The notes beneath the pieces are model-generated. The model was not told where the DNA came from, did no database searches, and worked only from the letters and a program-made list of their open reading frames with translations. From Variovorax paradoxus (GTDB taxonomy: Bacteria > Pseudomonadota > Gammaproteobacteria > Burkholderiales > Burkholderiaceae_C): 64,000 bases of DNA. Each line of letters starts with the position of its first letter. The first letter of the stretch is position 1. This document shows, one piece after another, positions 53,113 to 62,089 of this stretch. The translations under genes and the position numbers were made by a program. The stretch covers positions 1 through 64,000 of the forward strand of contig NZ_LR743508.1 of the NCBI RefSeq assembly GCF_902712855.1, written 5' to 3'.

Positions 53113-54797
53113 GCACAAGCAACACCACGACCACGACCACTGTCTACGCCGCACGCAAGATCATCACCATGAACGCCATGCAGCCGCACGCCACGCACGT
53201 GGCGGTGCGCGACGGCCGCGTGCTGGCCGTCGGCTCGCTGGCGGACATGCAGGCATGGGGCGACTTCACGCTCGACGAGCGCTTTGCAGCCAAGGTGCTG
53301 ATGCCGGGCCTCGTCGAAGGCCACTGCCACCTGAAGGAAGGCAGCATGTGGGACTGGACATACCTCGGCTGGTTCGACCGCCGAGACCCGGCGGGCAAGG
53401 TGTGGAGCGGCCTGCGTTCGATGGACGAGGTGGTCTCGCGCCTGGGCGAGGTGGCCGCGAAGATGACGGCCGACGGCGTGCCCGACACCGAGCCGCTCGT
53501 CGCCTGGGGCTTCGACCCCATCTACTTCGGCGGCGAACGCATGACGGTGGCGCACGTCGACCGCGCGAGCGCCACGCGGCCCATCGTCATCGGCCATGCC
53601 AACGGCCACCTGATGAACGTGAACAGCGCGATGCTGCGCATTGCCGAGATCACGCGCGACAACGAGGTCGAGGGCGTGGTCAAGTTCGCGGACGGTGCGA
53701 ACGAGAGCGAACCCACGGGCGAACTGCAGGAGCCGGCCGCCATGTTCCTGGTGCTGCGCAAGATCGGCAATGCGGGCCTGCTCGCGCCCATGACCGAGGC
53801 CGGTGTGCGCTCGTTCGCCAGGCTGGCATGCCTGCAGGGCGTGACCACCGCGACCGACCTGGTCAACAAGCTCACGCCCGAAGACCGCGGCGTGCTCGAG
53901 AAGACCACCGGCGACGACGGCTTCGCCGTGCGCATCCTGCCCGCCTTCCAGGCCTTTCACGGCACGCACGGCGCGGCGCAGGGCGCCGAGCACGTGAAGG
54001 CGCTGATGCCGCGCAACACCGACCGCCTGCGCTACGGGCTGGTGAAGATGATGCTCGACGGCTCGATCCAGGGCTTCTCGGCGCGGCTGCGCTGGCCTGG
54101 GCATTTCAACGGCGCGCCCAACGGCATCTGGGTGACCGCGCCCGCGCAGTACGAGGCCGATTTCGAGACCTACCACCGCGCGGGCCTGACGATCCACACG
54201 CACACCAACGGCGACGAGGCGAGCGAAGTGGCCATCGACGCCATCGGACGCGTGCTCACGCGCGCGCCGCGGCCCGACCACCGCCACACGCTGCAGCACG
54301 GCCAGATGATCGACGCGCCGCTGTTCCGCCGCATGGCGGCGCTGGGCCTGTGCGCGAACCTGTTCGCCAATCACATCTGGTACTGGGGCGACCAGCACTA
54401 CGAGATGACCATGGGCCCCGACCGCGCCAACCGGCTCGATGCCTGCGGCAGCGCGCTGGCGGCGGGCGTGCCGCTGGCCATCCATTCCGATGCGCCGGTC
54501 ACGCCGCTCGGGCCGATGTTCACGGCGTGGTGCGCGGTGAACCGCATCACGCCCAAGGGCCGGCTGCTGGGCGAGTCGGAGCGCATCACGGTGGCGCAGG
54601 CGCTGCGCGCCATCACGCTGGGGGCGGCCTGGACGCTGAAGCTCGACGGCGAGATAGGCAGCATCGAATGCGGCAAGCGTGCCGACTTCTGCGTGCTGGA
54701 AGACGACCCGCTCGAGATGGACCCGATGGCGCTCAAGGATGCGCGCATCTGGGGCACGGTGCTGTCGGGCCGCGTGTTCGAGGCACAGCGGGGCTGA
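53109..54797 (+). CDS. Amidohydrolase, YtcJ-like
   Basis: 562 residues of the metal-dependent amidohydrolase superfamily. The metal-binding HxH is H72-C-H74 (LVEGHCHLKEG); further ligands are in LTIHTHTNGDEA, HRHTLQHGQM and the terminal Asp in AIHSDAPVTPLG. YtcJ-like enzymes hydrolyse amide or N-acyl bonds; its position directly after the importer (four-base overlap) suggests it processes the imported compound. It starts at the ATG at 53109. Confidence 0.88.
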   Translation: MSTSNTTTTTTVYAARKIITMNAMQPHATHVAVRDGRVLAVGSLADMQAWGDFTLDERFAAKVLMPGLVEGHCHLKEGSMWDWTYLGWFDRRDPAGKVWSGLRSMDEVVSRLGEVAAKMTADGVPDTEPLVAWGFDPIYFGGERMTVAHVDRASATRPIVIGHANGHLMNVNSAMLRIAEITRDNEVEGVVKFADGANESEPTGELQEPAAMFLVLRKIGNAGLLAPMTEAGVRSFARLACLQGVTTATDLVNKLTPEDRGVLEKTTGDDGFAVRILPAFQAFHGTHGAAQGAEHVKALMPRNTDRLRYGLVKMMLDGSIQGFSARLRWPGHFNGAPNGIWVTAPAQYEADFETYHRAGLTIHTHTNGDEASEVAIDAIGRVLTRAPRPDHRHTLQHGQMIDAPLFRRMAALGLCANLFANHIWYWGDQHYEMTMGPDRANRLDACGSALAAGVPLAIHSDAPVTPLGPMFTAWCAVNRITPKGRLLGESERITVAQALRAITLGAAWTLKLDGEIGSIECGKRADFCVLEDDPLEMDPMALKDARIWGTVLSGRVFEAQRG

Positions 54798-54804
54798 AGG
54801 CGGC

Positions 54805-55761
54805 GTGGCGAACGCAAAGAAGCGCCTGCCGCTCACCGTCATCGGCGGCTTCCTGGGTGCGGGCAAGACCACCCTGCTCAACCGCTGGTTGCGCGAGGCG
54901 AACGGCCTGCGCATGGCGGTGCTGGTGAACGACTTCGGTGCGCTCAACATCGACGCCGACCTGATCGCTGCCACGCACGGCGACACCACCGCGCTGACCA
55001 ACGGCTGCGTGTGCTGCCAGATCGGCGACGACCTGGGGCGCGCGCTGGTGGAGGTGATCGAGGCGCAGACACCGTTCGACGCGGTGGTGATCGAGGCCAG
55101 CGGCGTGTCGGACCCGTGGCGCATCGCGCAGATCGGCATGGCGGCGCCGGAGTTGAGCCTCGAAGGCGTGGTCGTGCTCGTGGACGCGAGCGCGGTGGCG
55201 CAGCAGGCGAACGACCCGCTGCTGGCCGACACGCTGGCGCGGCAAGTGAAGTCGGCCGACCTGGTGGTGATCAACAAGGTGGACCTGGTGGACGCCGAAA
55301 CGCTGGCCGGCGCAAAGGCCTGGGTCGAGACGACGGCACCCGGCACGCCGTGCATCGAGACCATCGAATCGGCCGTGCCGCTGGCGCTGTTGTCGGGCGT
55401 GTCGCATGCGGAGGCTGCGCCGCATGTCTGCGGGCCCGGCTGCCGCGGCGATCACCATCCGCACGACCAGGCGTCGCCCGACCACGGCGCGCTGTTCCAG
55501 ACGTGGAGCGCGCAACCCGGGGCGGTCATTGCCGCGGCGACGCTGCGCGCATGGCTTCGCGAGATGCCGCCGGGCGTGCTGCGGCTCAAGGGCGTGCTGC
55601 GCACCGGCCCGGATGAGTGGTCGGAAGTGCAGTTTGCAGGCCGCCATGGCAGCCTGCGCAAGGCATCGCCACCCGCGGGCGATGCGCATGCCGGCGTGGT
55701 CGCCATCGGCCTGCGCGGCCGGCTGCCCGAAAGCGCGCTGAGGGAATTCTTCTCGCCCTGA
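54805..55761 (+). CDS. COG0523 (CobW/ZigA-type) GTPase, metal chaperone-like
   Basis: 318 residues from a GTG at 54805. The Walker A GGFLGAGKTTLLNRW (residues 14-28), the metal-binding CxCC motif C68-V-C70-C71 in NGCVCC, and NKVDLVD for guanine are all present. A histidine-rich stretch (GDHHPHDQASPDH) precedes the C-terminal domain. COG0523 proteins deliver zinc, cobalt or iron to client enzymes. Immediately after a metal-dependent amidohydrolase, the hydrolase is its likely client. Confidence 0.88.
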   Translation: MANAKKRLPLTVIGGFLGAGKTTLLNRWLREANGLRMAVLVNDFGALNIDADLIAATHGDTTALTNGCVCCQIGDDLGRALVEVIEAQTPFDAVVIEASGVSDPWRIAQIGMAAPELSLEGVVVLVDASAVAQQANDPLLADTLARQVKSADLVVINKVDLVDAETLAGAKAWVETTAPGTPCIETIESAVPLALLSGVSHAEAAPHVCGPGCRGDHHPHDQASPDHGALFQTWSAQPGAVIAAATLRAWLREMPPGVLRLKGVLRTGPDEWSEVQFAGRHGSLRKASPPAGDAHAGVVAIGLRGRLPESALREFFSP

Positions 55762-55826
55762 TCGCAGGCCCGGCCGAGTCATGTTGCAATCGCGCGTTCT
55801 CATCTCGACGCGCAGGCAGCAGACGC

Positions 55827-56291
55827 ATGACGACTTCCACTCTCCTGATTCGCCCTCCGGTGCCCGACGACTTCGTGGCCTGGAAGCCGCTCTGGGACGG
55901 CTACAACGCCTTCTACGGTCGCGAGGGCGCCACCGCCCTGCCGGACGGGATCACGCAAGTCACGTGGCAACGCTTCTTCGATGCCTACGAGCCGGTGCAT
56001 GCGCTGGTGGCCGAGCGCGACGGGCAACTGGTCGGCCTCACGCACTACCTGTACCACCGCAGCACCACGCGCATCGAGCCGACCTGCTACCTGCAGGACC
56101 TGTTCACGCTGCCGTCGGAACGCGGGCGCGGCGTGGGGCGCCAGTTGATCGAAGGTGTCTACGACCGCGCGAAGCTCGCGGGCGTCCACCGCGTGTACTG
56201 GCAGACGCAGGTGACCAACCGCGCGGGCCGCGCGCTGTACGACAAGGTGGCAACGCACGACGGATTCATCGTGTACGGCACGCTGGTCTGA
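55827..56291 (+). CDS. GNAT-family N-acetyltransferase
   Basis: 154 residues. The acetyl-CoA-binding motif LPSERGRGVGRQLIEGVYD is near residue 95. The substrate is unknown. The ATG at 55827 is chosen because the domain begins just after it. It is the last gene of the co-directional run and ends 6 bp from the convergent DUF3325 gene. Confidence 0.88.
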   Translation: MTTSTLLIRPPVPDDFVAWKPLWDGYNAFYGREGATALPDGITQVTWQRFFDAYEPVHALVAERDGQLVGLTHYLYHRSTTRIEPTCYLQDLFTLPSERGRGVGRQLIEGVYDRAKLAGVHRVYWQTQVTNRAGRALYDKVATHDGFIVYGTLV

Positions 56292-56297
56292 CCCGGA

Positions 56298-56582
56298 TCA
56301 CCGCGACGGCTTGAGCCGCCCGTACAGCACCAGCGCGCCGAAGACGACACCGGCCGCGAGGCTGGTGTGGCCGCTGTAGCTCACCAGCCCGAGGCTCCAG
56401 CCCTGCGCGCGCACGGCGCAGGCCAGTGCCGCGAGCAGCACGACCCAGCCCGCCACGCGCAACCGGCGCACGGTCGCCGATGTCAGCGCGCGGCCGAACA
56501 GGTCTTCCTGGGTCCGCTCCATGCCCAGCGCCAATGCGGCGAATCCGGCGAGGCACAGCATGAACAATGCGAGGTGCGTCAC
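56298..56582 (-). CDS. DUF3325 membrane protein
   Basis: 94 residues with three hydrophobic segments. The GTG start (56582) overlaps the PepSY gene's stop (GTGA). DUF3325 proteins accompany PepSY/DUF3649 in iron-siderophore operons of proteobacteria; the individual function is unknown. Confidence 0.8.
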   Translation of the reverse strand: MTHLALFMLCLAGFAALALGMERTQEDLFGRALTSATVRRLRVAGWVVLLAALACAVRAQGWSLGLVSYSGHTSLAAGVVFGALVLYGRLKPSR

Positions 56583-58222
56583 GCGCCCTCCCCCACGGCT
56601 GCGGCGGCCGACGGCTGTGCGGCAGGCGCCGTCTTGCGCACGGGCCGTGCGCGAGGCCGATGGCGCGCGGTGCGAACGGCCAGGGTGGCCAGCAGCGCGG
56701 CCAGCGCCCACAGGCCGAGTTCGTAGCCGGCGAAGACCCAGTCGCCCTCCGCGATGCTGCGCCACAGCGGGCGTTGCGTGGTGATGGCGTTGAGCACCGG
56801 CAGCAACACCAGCAGGGCCGCGCCGAGCGTCAGCTGCTCGACCCATGCGCGCCTGGCCGGCCGCAGCACGGCATGCGCCAGCATCAGCGCCCAGACGATG
56901 AAGAACAGGTGGATCTCCCATTCCGCGCGCTGCGCCAGCCCTTGCGGCAGCAGCCGGTTGCCCCACAGGAAAGCCGCCATCGCGACCGGCAGGCCGGCAA
57001 TGCTCGCGATGTTCAGCCGCTCCACCAGGCGAAATCCGAAGTAAGGCTTGTCGGGGTCGGGCAGCCTTGCGCGCCGCTTGACGGTCCACATCACCAGGCC
57101 GGTGCCCACCATCGCGGTGCCGGCGAGGCTCACCAGGAAGTAGAGCCAGCGCGTGACCGTGTCGGCGAAGCGGCCCAGGTGCAGGGCATACAGCACGCCG
57201 CGCGTTTCGGCCGCGGGGCCGACCTTGTCCTTGGCCTCGACCAGCTTGCCGGTGACGCCGTCGAACAGCAGGTACTGCGGACTGACCGACACGCGCCCCG
57301 CTTCGCCGCGGACCACCACGATGCGCGCCGCCGCGTCGCCCGGGTTATTGATGGTGACGCGCTCGATGTTGTCGCGCCCCCAGCGTTCCTGCGCCTGACG
57401 CACCACGTCGGCCACCGGCACCATCGGTGCCTTGGTGCCGGTGGGCTTGCCCGCGGGCACGAAGGCGCTCATCTGCGAGGTCATGGACTGCCGTTCGACC
57501 GGCGTCTTGAAGGCGGCGTCGCTGCCCCAGGGCATGTACATCAGCATCAGGGTGACGAGCCCCGAGTAGGTGATCATGAAATGGAAGGGCAGCCCGAACA
57601 CCGAGAGCATGTTGTGCGCATCGAGCCACGAGCGCTGGCCCTTGCCCCAGCGGAAGGTGAAGAAGTCGATGAAGATCTTCTTGTGCGTGATGACGCCGCT
57701 GATGATGGCCACCAGCATGAACATGGCGCAGAAGCCCGCGATCCAGCGGCCCCACAGCGGCGACATGTAGTGCAGGTCGAAATGGAAGCGGAAGAAGAAG
57801 TCGCCGCCCTTGGTCTCGCGCACCTGCAGCGCCTGCCCGGTGGCGGGGTCGAAGGTGCCGCTCTGGAAGGCGCGCCTTCCCTGCGCCTGCGGATTGCGCC
57901 AGAAGGCGCTCGCGATGTTGCTGCGCTCGGTGGGCAGGCCGATGCTCCATTGCGAACTGGCCGCAGCCACCGTGGCCAGCGTGGCTGCCACGCGCTCGGC
58001 CACCTCGGCGCTATCGGGCGGTTGGTGCTGCGCGGGCAGCTCGGGCCGCATCCACTGAGAGGTTTCGTCGCGGAAATAGGACACCGTGCCCGTGAGGAAC
58101 ATGGCGTAGAGGATCCAGCCGACCAGCAGCCCTGCCCAGATGTGCAGGTCCGACATCGACTGGCGGATGCCCTGGCCCTTGGGCTGCGCGGGCTCGGTCG
58201 TCTCTGCCTTGCCGGCGCTCAT
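56579..58222 (-). CDS. PepSY-associated membrane protein (iron-uptake-associated reductase-like)
   Basis: 547 residues. Membrane segments flank a periplasmic PepSY-like domain (about 60-200 and 285-370), with conserved His in SDLHIWAGL and HMSPLWGRW-type FDLHYMSPL, histidines that could bind heme. Such proteins (FsrB/PiuB-like) are thought to reduce ferric siderophores. The ATG overlaps the DUF3649 stop by four bases. Operon with DUF4198, DUF3649 and DUF3325, under a Fur-box-like site at 59499. Confidence 0.87.
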   Translation of the reverse strand: MSAGKAETTEPAQPKGQGIRQSMSDLHIWAGLLVGWILYAMFLTGTVSYFRDETSQWMRPELPAQHQPPDSAEVAERVAATLATVAAASSQWSIGLPTERSNIASAFWRNPQAQGRRAFQSGTFDPATGQALQVRETKGGDFFFRFHFDLHYMSPLWGRWIAGFCAMFMLVAIISGVITHKKIFIDFFTFRWGKGQRSWLDAHNMLSVFGLPFHFMITYSGLVTLMLMYMPWGSDAAFKTPVERQSMTSQMSAFVPAGKPTGTKAPMVPVADVVRQAQERWGRDNIERVTINNPGDAAARIVVVRGEAGRVSVSPQYLLFDGVTGKLVEAKDKVGPAAETRGVLYALHLGRFADTVTRWLYFLVSLAGTAMVGTGLVMWTVKRRARLPDPDKPYFGFRLVERLNIASIAGLPVAMAAFLWGNRLLPQGLAQRAEWEIHLFFIVWALMLAHAVLRPARRAWVEQLTLGAALLVLLPVLNAITTQRPLWRSIAEGDWVFAGYELGLWALAALLATLAVRTARHRPRARPVRKTAPAAQPSAAAAVGEGA

Positions 58223-58515
58223 GCGCCCGCTCCCAGCCAGACGGGCAAGGCCGCGAGCAGCAGCGGCGCGGCCGCGGCGAGCAGCCCGGCCCACGCGCGC
58301 TTCGCGGTGCGCGCGCCGAAGACCCAGACGACCGCCAGCGCGTAGACCAGGAAGCTCAGCTGAAGCCCTGTGAGCACGGCTTCAGGCCGGGCCATCGGCA
58401 GCGACACCGCCGCCACCGAGGTCAGCGCGGCCAGGGCGTAGCCGCCGAAGATGGCGGCGACGATGCGCGAGATCACCGGCCTGCGCGCCCAGGCCTTTGC
58501 GAGCAAGCGGCTCAC
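58219..58515 (-). CDS. DUF3649 membrane protein
   Basis: 98 residues, start at a GTG one base after the DUF4198 stop. Three hydrophobic segments (for example IVAAIFGGYALAALTSVAAV). The family is almost always found beside PepSY proteins in iron operons; no enzymatic role is known. Confidence 0.85.
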   Translation of the reverse strand: MSRLLAKAWARRPVISRIVAAIFGGYALAALTSVAAVSLPMARPEAVLTGLQLSFLVYALAVVWVFGARTAKRAWAGLLAAAAPLLLAALPVWLGAGA

Positions 58516-58516
58516 G

Positions 58517-59254
58517 TCACTTGTTGGGCTTGGCCGCCGGTCCGGCAGCGAGCGGCGCGATGCCGTCGGCCTTGACCACGGTGAGCGAGGTCACATAGCT
58601 GATGCGGTCGAACTTCTCGGCACCGGCTTCGCCCTGGCGCTCGCCGGGCGTGGCGTCGGTGTGCATGGCCTCGAGCACGTAGGTGCCCTTCCACGGCAGG
58701 CTGAACTGCACCAGGCCCTGGTCGTCGGAGCGCGCTTCCTTGCTCCAGCCGGACGCGACCACGATGTCGACCTTGGCCTTGGGCAGCGGCTGGCCGTTGA
58801 GCGTGACCTTGAACTCGCCCGCCTTGCCGGTGGGCACCAGGTCGAACGTGAGCTTCGGCTGCTGCGCGGTGTAGCCGGTGACGTAGCGCGCGGCGGGCCA
58901 GTAGCGGCTGGCGACTTCCTTCTCGCCCTGTTTGAACTTGCGGATCGGGTAGGCAGCGTCTTCCGCGACGATGCTGTCGAGCTTGCCGGCCTTGCCCGAC
59001 AGGTGGAAGCCGTCGGCGGCCTTGGTGGCGGTGAGCGGCTCTTCGCCCTTGGCCGACACCAGCACGGCGGTCGGCTTGCCGAAGCCGTCGAGCAGGCCCG
59101 GCGACACCTCGCGCAGGTTCTCGCCGAATTCGCCGAAGCGCAGGACGGCCGACTGGCCTTGCGCCTGCTCGACCCAGATCTGGTGGGCGTTGGCGGCGGT
59201 TGCGCTGGCCAGGGCCGCGATGGCCACGACGGAGGCGGAGAGGGTCTTGAGCAT
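58517..59254 (-). CDS. DUF4198 periplasmic protein
   Basis: 245 residues. The signal peptide (LSASVVAIAALASATAANAH, cleaved near residue 23) is followed by a DUF4198 beta-sandwich: HQIWVEQAQGQSAVLRFGEF at the mature N terminus and LPKAKVDIVVASGW late. Relatives are periplasmic metal- or nickel-related carrier-like proteins. The ATG has an AAAGGA ribosome site. First gene of the iron-type operon. Confidence 0.85.
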   Translation of the reverse strand: MLKTLSASVVAIAALASATAANAHQIWVEQAQGQSAVLRFGEFGENLREVSPGLLDGFGKPTAVLVSAKGEEPLTATKAADGFHLSGKAGKLDSIVAEDAAYPIRKFKQGEKEVASRYWPAARYVTGYTAQQPKLTFDLVPTGKAGEFKVTLNGQPLPKAKVDIVVASGWSKEARSDDQGLVQFSLPWKGTYVLEAMHTDATPGERQGEAGAEKFDRISYVTSLTVVKADGIAPLAAGPAAKPNK

Positions 59255-59606
59255 GGTGCTTCCTTTGAAAAAATCGGTGGCCCCGGGCATGGGCGCGCAG
59301 CGCGACGCCGTGGCGCCTGCCGATGCCGGGAGGCAGGCTGCGGCGTGGGGTGCCGAAACAAGCCGGAGGTCGGCCCGCGTGCGAAGGCAGCCAGGCGATG
59401 CTGGCGCTCGCAGGAGGCTTTGGAGCCGGAAAAGGTGAACCTGGTGGAGGGTATGCACTGGACGCAGGCCGGCGCGATGCCGAGGAGCGCAGCCAAGCAT
59501 AATGAGAACTGTTCGCAATTATGCCGTGCGACAGCCCATCCCTTCAGACTTTGGGGATGTCATTGTGGGCTCGCCACAACGCGTGAGCCCTGCCGGGCCC
59601 CGGGGT
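59255..59606. other. Intergenic region with Fur box, no gene
   Basis: 352 bp between the DUF4198 start and the end of the small exported protein gene. It carries the Fur-box-like site at 59499 and a leader of about 245 bp before DUF4198, unusually long. The open frames here do not look like genes. Confidence 0.55.
59499..59521. promoter_or_regulatory. Fur-box-like site
   Basis: The stretch around 59499-59521 contains ATAATGAGAACTGTTCGCAATT, close to the AT-rich ATGAGAAT...TTCGCATT form of betaproteobacterial Fur boxes (shown here as the key parts TGAGAAC and TTCGCAATT). It lies 245 bp upstream of the DUF4198 gene, the first gene of the iron-associated operon. Confidence 0.55.
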
Positions 59607-59948
59607 TCAGTACCGGATCGTGACCCCGGCCTTCACACCGTTGTTGCTCTTGCCGTCCGACGACACCCCGCCCGTGAGCGACACGTTGCCGCCGGTGCTC
59701 GCACCCAGCGAATAGGTGGGCCGCTGCGTCGAGGTGTCGGTGCCGATGTAGGCGCCGCTGCCGTCCTTGCGCTCGACACCGACGATGCCGCCCTTGGTAT
59801 AGGCGGAGTCCACCGTGGAGTTGACATTGGGGGCGACGTAGTACGTGCCCTTTTCATCGGTTTCGACCGGCACCTTCACTGGCTCTGCATGCACGAAGGT
59901 GCAGGCCGCACTCCATCCCAGCGTGGTCACAACAATCAATTTACGCAT
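59607..59948 (-). CDS. Exported small glycine/serine-rich protein, beta-rich
   Basis: 113 residues from the ATG at 59948. Signal peptide about 1-21 (MRKLIVVTTLGWSAACTFVHA). The mature part is rich in Gly, Ser and Thr with alternating beta-like stretches (YSLGASTGGNVSLTGGVSSD) and ends TIRY, like an outer-membrane beta-strand terminus. No family is recognised. Confidence 0.6.
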   Translation of the reverse strand: MRKLIVVTTLGWSAACTFVHAEPVKVPVETDEKGTYYVAPNVNSTVDSAYTKGGIVGVERKDGSGAYIGTDTSTQRPTYSLGASTGGNVSLTGGVSSDGKSNNGVKAGVTIRY

Positions 59949-60065
59949 CGCGCCGATGCTTGGGCACCTCTGGTGCGATCCGCGTAGGACGAAAGGAGAT
60001 TCCGACGACGAACTGCAACCGCAAATGTCAAAGACTAAGCTGTGACAAAAACACGGAGAGCTTCC

Positions 60066-60392
60066 ATGACCATTTCCGGCCCTTCCCTCGAAGCCTTGGA
60101 ACGCCTGCTCGCAGCCGGCCGCGATGGCGCCCTGCTGCGCATGAGCCTGGCGCTGGCGCATCACCGGCGCGGCGACGCGCAGGCGGCGCTGTTGCATCTC
60201 GAAAAGGCTCTGGCCTTCGACGCCGACTTCACTGCCGCGCACCGGCTGCAGGGACTCATTGCATTCGAGCTCGGCGACATGGCGCGGGCCGAAGCGGCCT
60301 TCACCAGAGGTCTGGAAGTGGCGCAGCGCCGCGGCGAGATGCAGCTGGTCAAGGAACTCACCGTGCGGTTGCGTCGTGTTGCCTGCCGCTGA
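60066..60392 (+). CDS. TPR-repeat protein
   Basis: 108 residues with about two to three tetratricopeptide-like helix pairs: MSLALAHHRRGDAQAALLHLEKAL, then HRLQGLIAFELGDMARAEAAFTRG. The ATG at 60066 has a GGAGAG ribosome site; an upstream ATG at 60042 lacks one. Partner unknown. Confidence 0.75.
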   Translation: MTISGPSLEALERLLAAGRDGALLRMSLALAHHRRGDAQAALLHLEKALAFDADFTAAHRLQGLIAFELGDMARAEAAFTRGLEVAQRRGEMQLVKELTVRLRRVACR

Positions 60393-60482
60393 AGATCCTC
60401 CGGGCGCTGTTCGACCGCATCGCGATCGCGGTGCTCTCGAGCGGCCTCTGCCTCTGGCTGGCGCGCCGCCGGCAGCGCGCGG

Positions 60483-61541
60483 TCACTGCTGCGTGACCGT
60501 CGCCATGTCGATCACGAAGCGGTACTTCACGTCGCTCCTGAGCATGCGCTCGTAGGCCTCGTTGATCTTCGGCATGGCGATGGTCTCGATGTCCGAGACG
60601 ATGCCGTGCGCGGCGCAGAAGTCGAGCATCTCCTGCGTCTCCGCGATGCCGCCGATCATCGAGCCCGCGATGCGGCGGCGCTTGGTGATCAGGCCGAACA
60701 CGCCGGGCGACGGGTGCGGCGTGCCCGGCGCGCCGACCAGCACCAGCGTGCCGTCGAGCTTCAGCAGCTGCACGAACGGGTCGAGGTCGTGCGACACCGC
60801 CACCGTGTTGACGATGAGGTCGAAGCTGTTGCGGTGCGCGGCCATCTCGTCCTCGTTGCGCGACACCACGACCTCCCTGGCGCCGAGCCGCCTGGCGTCT
60901 TCGCTCTTGCCCGGCGAGGTGGTGAACAGCACCACATGCGCGCCCATGGCCGCCGCGATCTTCACGCCCATGTGGCCGAGCCCGCCGAGGCCGACCACGC
61001 CCACCTTCATGCCCGGCCCGGCCTTCCACTGCCGCAACGGCGAATAGGTGGTGATGCCCGCGCACAGCAGCGGCGCGACGGCGGCCAGCTGCTGCTCATG
61101 GTGCGAGATCTTCAGCACGAATTTCTCGAACACCACGATGTGGTCGGAGTAGCCGCCGAGCGTGTTGGCGCGCGAGACCTGCTCCTGGCTGTCGTAGGTG
61201 CCGGTCATCCCGTTGTCGCAGTACTGCTCCAGGCCGTCCCTGCAGGGCTGGCAGTGCTGGCAGCTGTCGACCATGCAGCCGACGCCCACGAGGTTGCCGA
61301 CCTTGAACTTCGACACATCGGCACCCACGGCCCGCACCCGGCCCACGATCTCGTGGCCCGGCACGCAGGGGTAGGCCGCCGGCCCCCATTCGCTGCGTGC
61401 GGTGTGCAGGTCGGAATGACAGACGCCGCAGTAGCGGATGTCGATCGCCACGTCGCGCGCGGTCGGCGTGCGCCGCTCGAAGGTGAAGGGCGCGAGCGGC
61501 GTGGTGGCGGACTGGGCCGCGTAGGCGTGGGCTGTGGTCAT
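60483..61541 (-). CDS. Zinc-dependent alcohol dehydrogenase (YahK/AdhC-like)
   Basis: 352 residues, MDR superfamily. The catalytic-zinc site CGVCHSDLH is near residues 38-46, PGHEIVGRV near 63 and the structural-zinc cysteines are in CQHCQPCRDGLEQYC. The NADP site GLGGLGHMGVKIAAAMG is near 180. YahK-type enzymes reduce a broad range of aldehydes. Transcribed alone. Confidence 0.92.
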   Translation of the reverse strand: MTTAHAYAAQSATTPLAPFTFERRTPTARDVAIDIRYCGVCHSDLHTARSEWGPAAYPCVPGHEIVGRVRAVGADVSKFKVGNLVGVGCMVDSCQHCQPCRDGLEQYCDNGMTGTYDSQEQVSRANTLGGYSDHIVVFEKFVLKISHHEQQLAAVAPLLCAGITTYSPLRQWKAGPGMKVGVVGLGGLGHMGVKIAAAMGAHVVLFTTSPGKSEDARRLGAREVVVSRNEDEMAAHRNSFDLIVNTVAVSHDLDPFVQLLKLDGTLVLVGAPGTPHPSPGVFGLITKRRRIAGSMIGGIAETQEMLDFCAAHGIVSDIETIAMPKINEAYERMLRSDVKYRFVIDMATVTQQ

Positions 61542-62089
61542 GGTGGTGCGTTGGGTCGGTTCGATGCAGCGAAGACGCTGCGGGTGGTTGGAAGGTCGGG
61601 CGGCCACCCGGCCGTTGGCGCATGCCCCGGTGCCACCGGGCCGTCGGGGAGCGTCTCGTCGTCCGGACCGGTTCCGGCCGGAGAACATCGGCATGGCGCA
61701 TGCGCAGCGATGGCCCGCGCGATCTTCGACGATCCAGGTCGCCGTCCGGCCTGCCGCATGCGCTTGCCCCCACGGCCAGCGCGGCGGTCGGGCGGCAGTG
61801 GCCGATTGCGACACCGGCGCACCCCGGGTGCCACCCGCGCCCCGAACTGCCGGGACTCGAAGAAGCCTCCGATGCGCTCACGCAGCAGGCTTTCCATGCC
61901 GTGGCCGAAGGTCCTCACCACGATTCCGATGGTCGAAGGCATGCGAGAAAAAACGCCCCGCCTGAGAACTTGCGTTCTCAACAGTTTCCCCCGGCTGGCA
62001 GGTTCTTGCGGTGCGCCCTACGATGCGGCATCGGCAGCCGCATCCGGCGGGGCCTGAGACCACGAGAAACCAGCCAGGAGAACCGCCCC
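61542..62089. other. Intergenic region with a palindrome, no gene
   Basis: 548 bp between the divergent alcohol dehydrogenase and GspE/PilB genes. Apart from the palindrome at 61963 no coding sequence is convincing; the long frames are arginine/proline-rich artefacts. Confidence 0.6.
61963..61980. promoter_or_regulatory. Perfect 18-bp palindrome upstream of the GspE/PilB gene
   Basis: TGAGAAC-TTGC-GTTCTCA is a perfect 7+4+7 inverted repeat 109 bp before the ATPase start; probable operator of an unidentified regulator. Confidence 0.5.

Noticed and set aside
59255..59500. Riboswitch in the long leader of the DUF4198 operon
   Set aside because: No recognisable B12, nickel/cobalt or other aptamer core was seen; length alone is not evidence.
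60391..60496. Possible tiny membrane protein after the TPR gene
   Set aside because: A hydrophobic stretch is open in one frame, but there is no ATG/GTG start with a ribosome site and it overlaps the alcohol dehydrogenase end.
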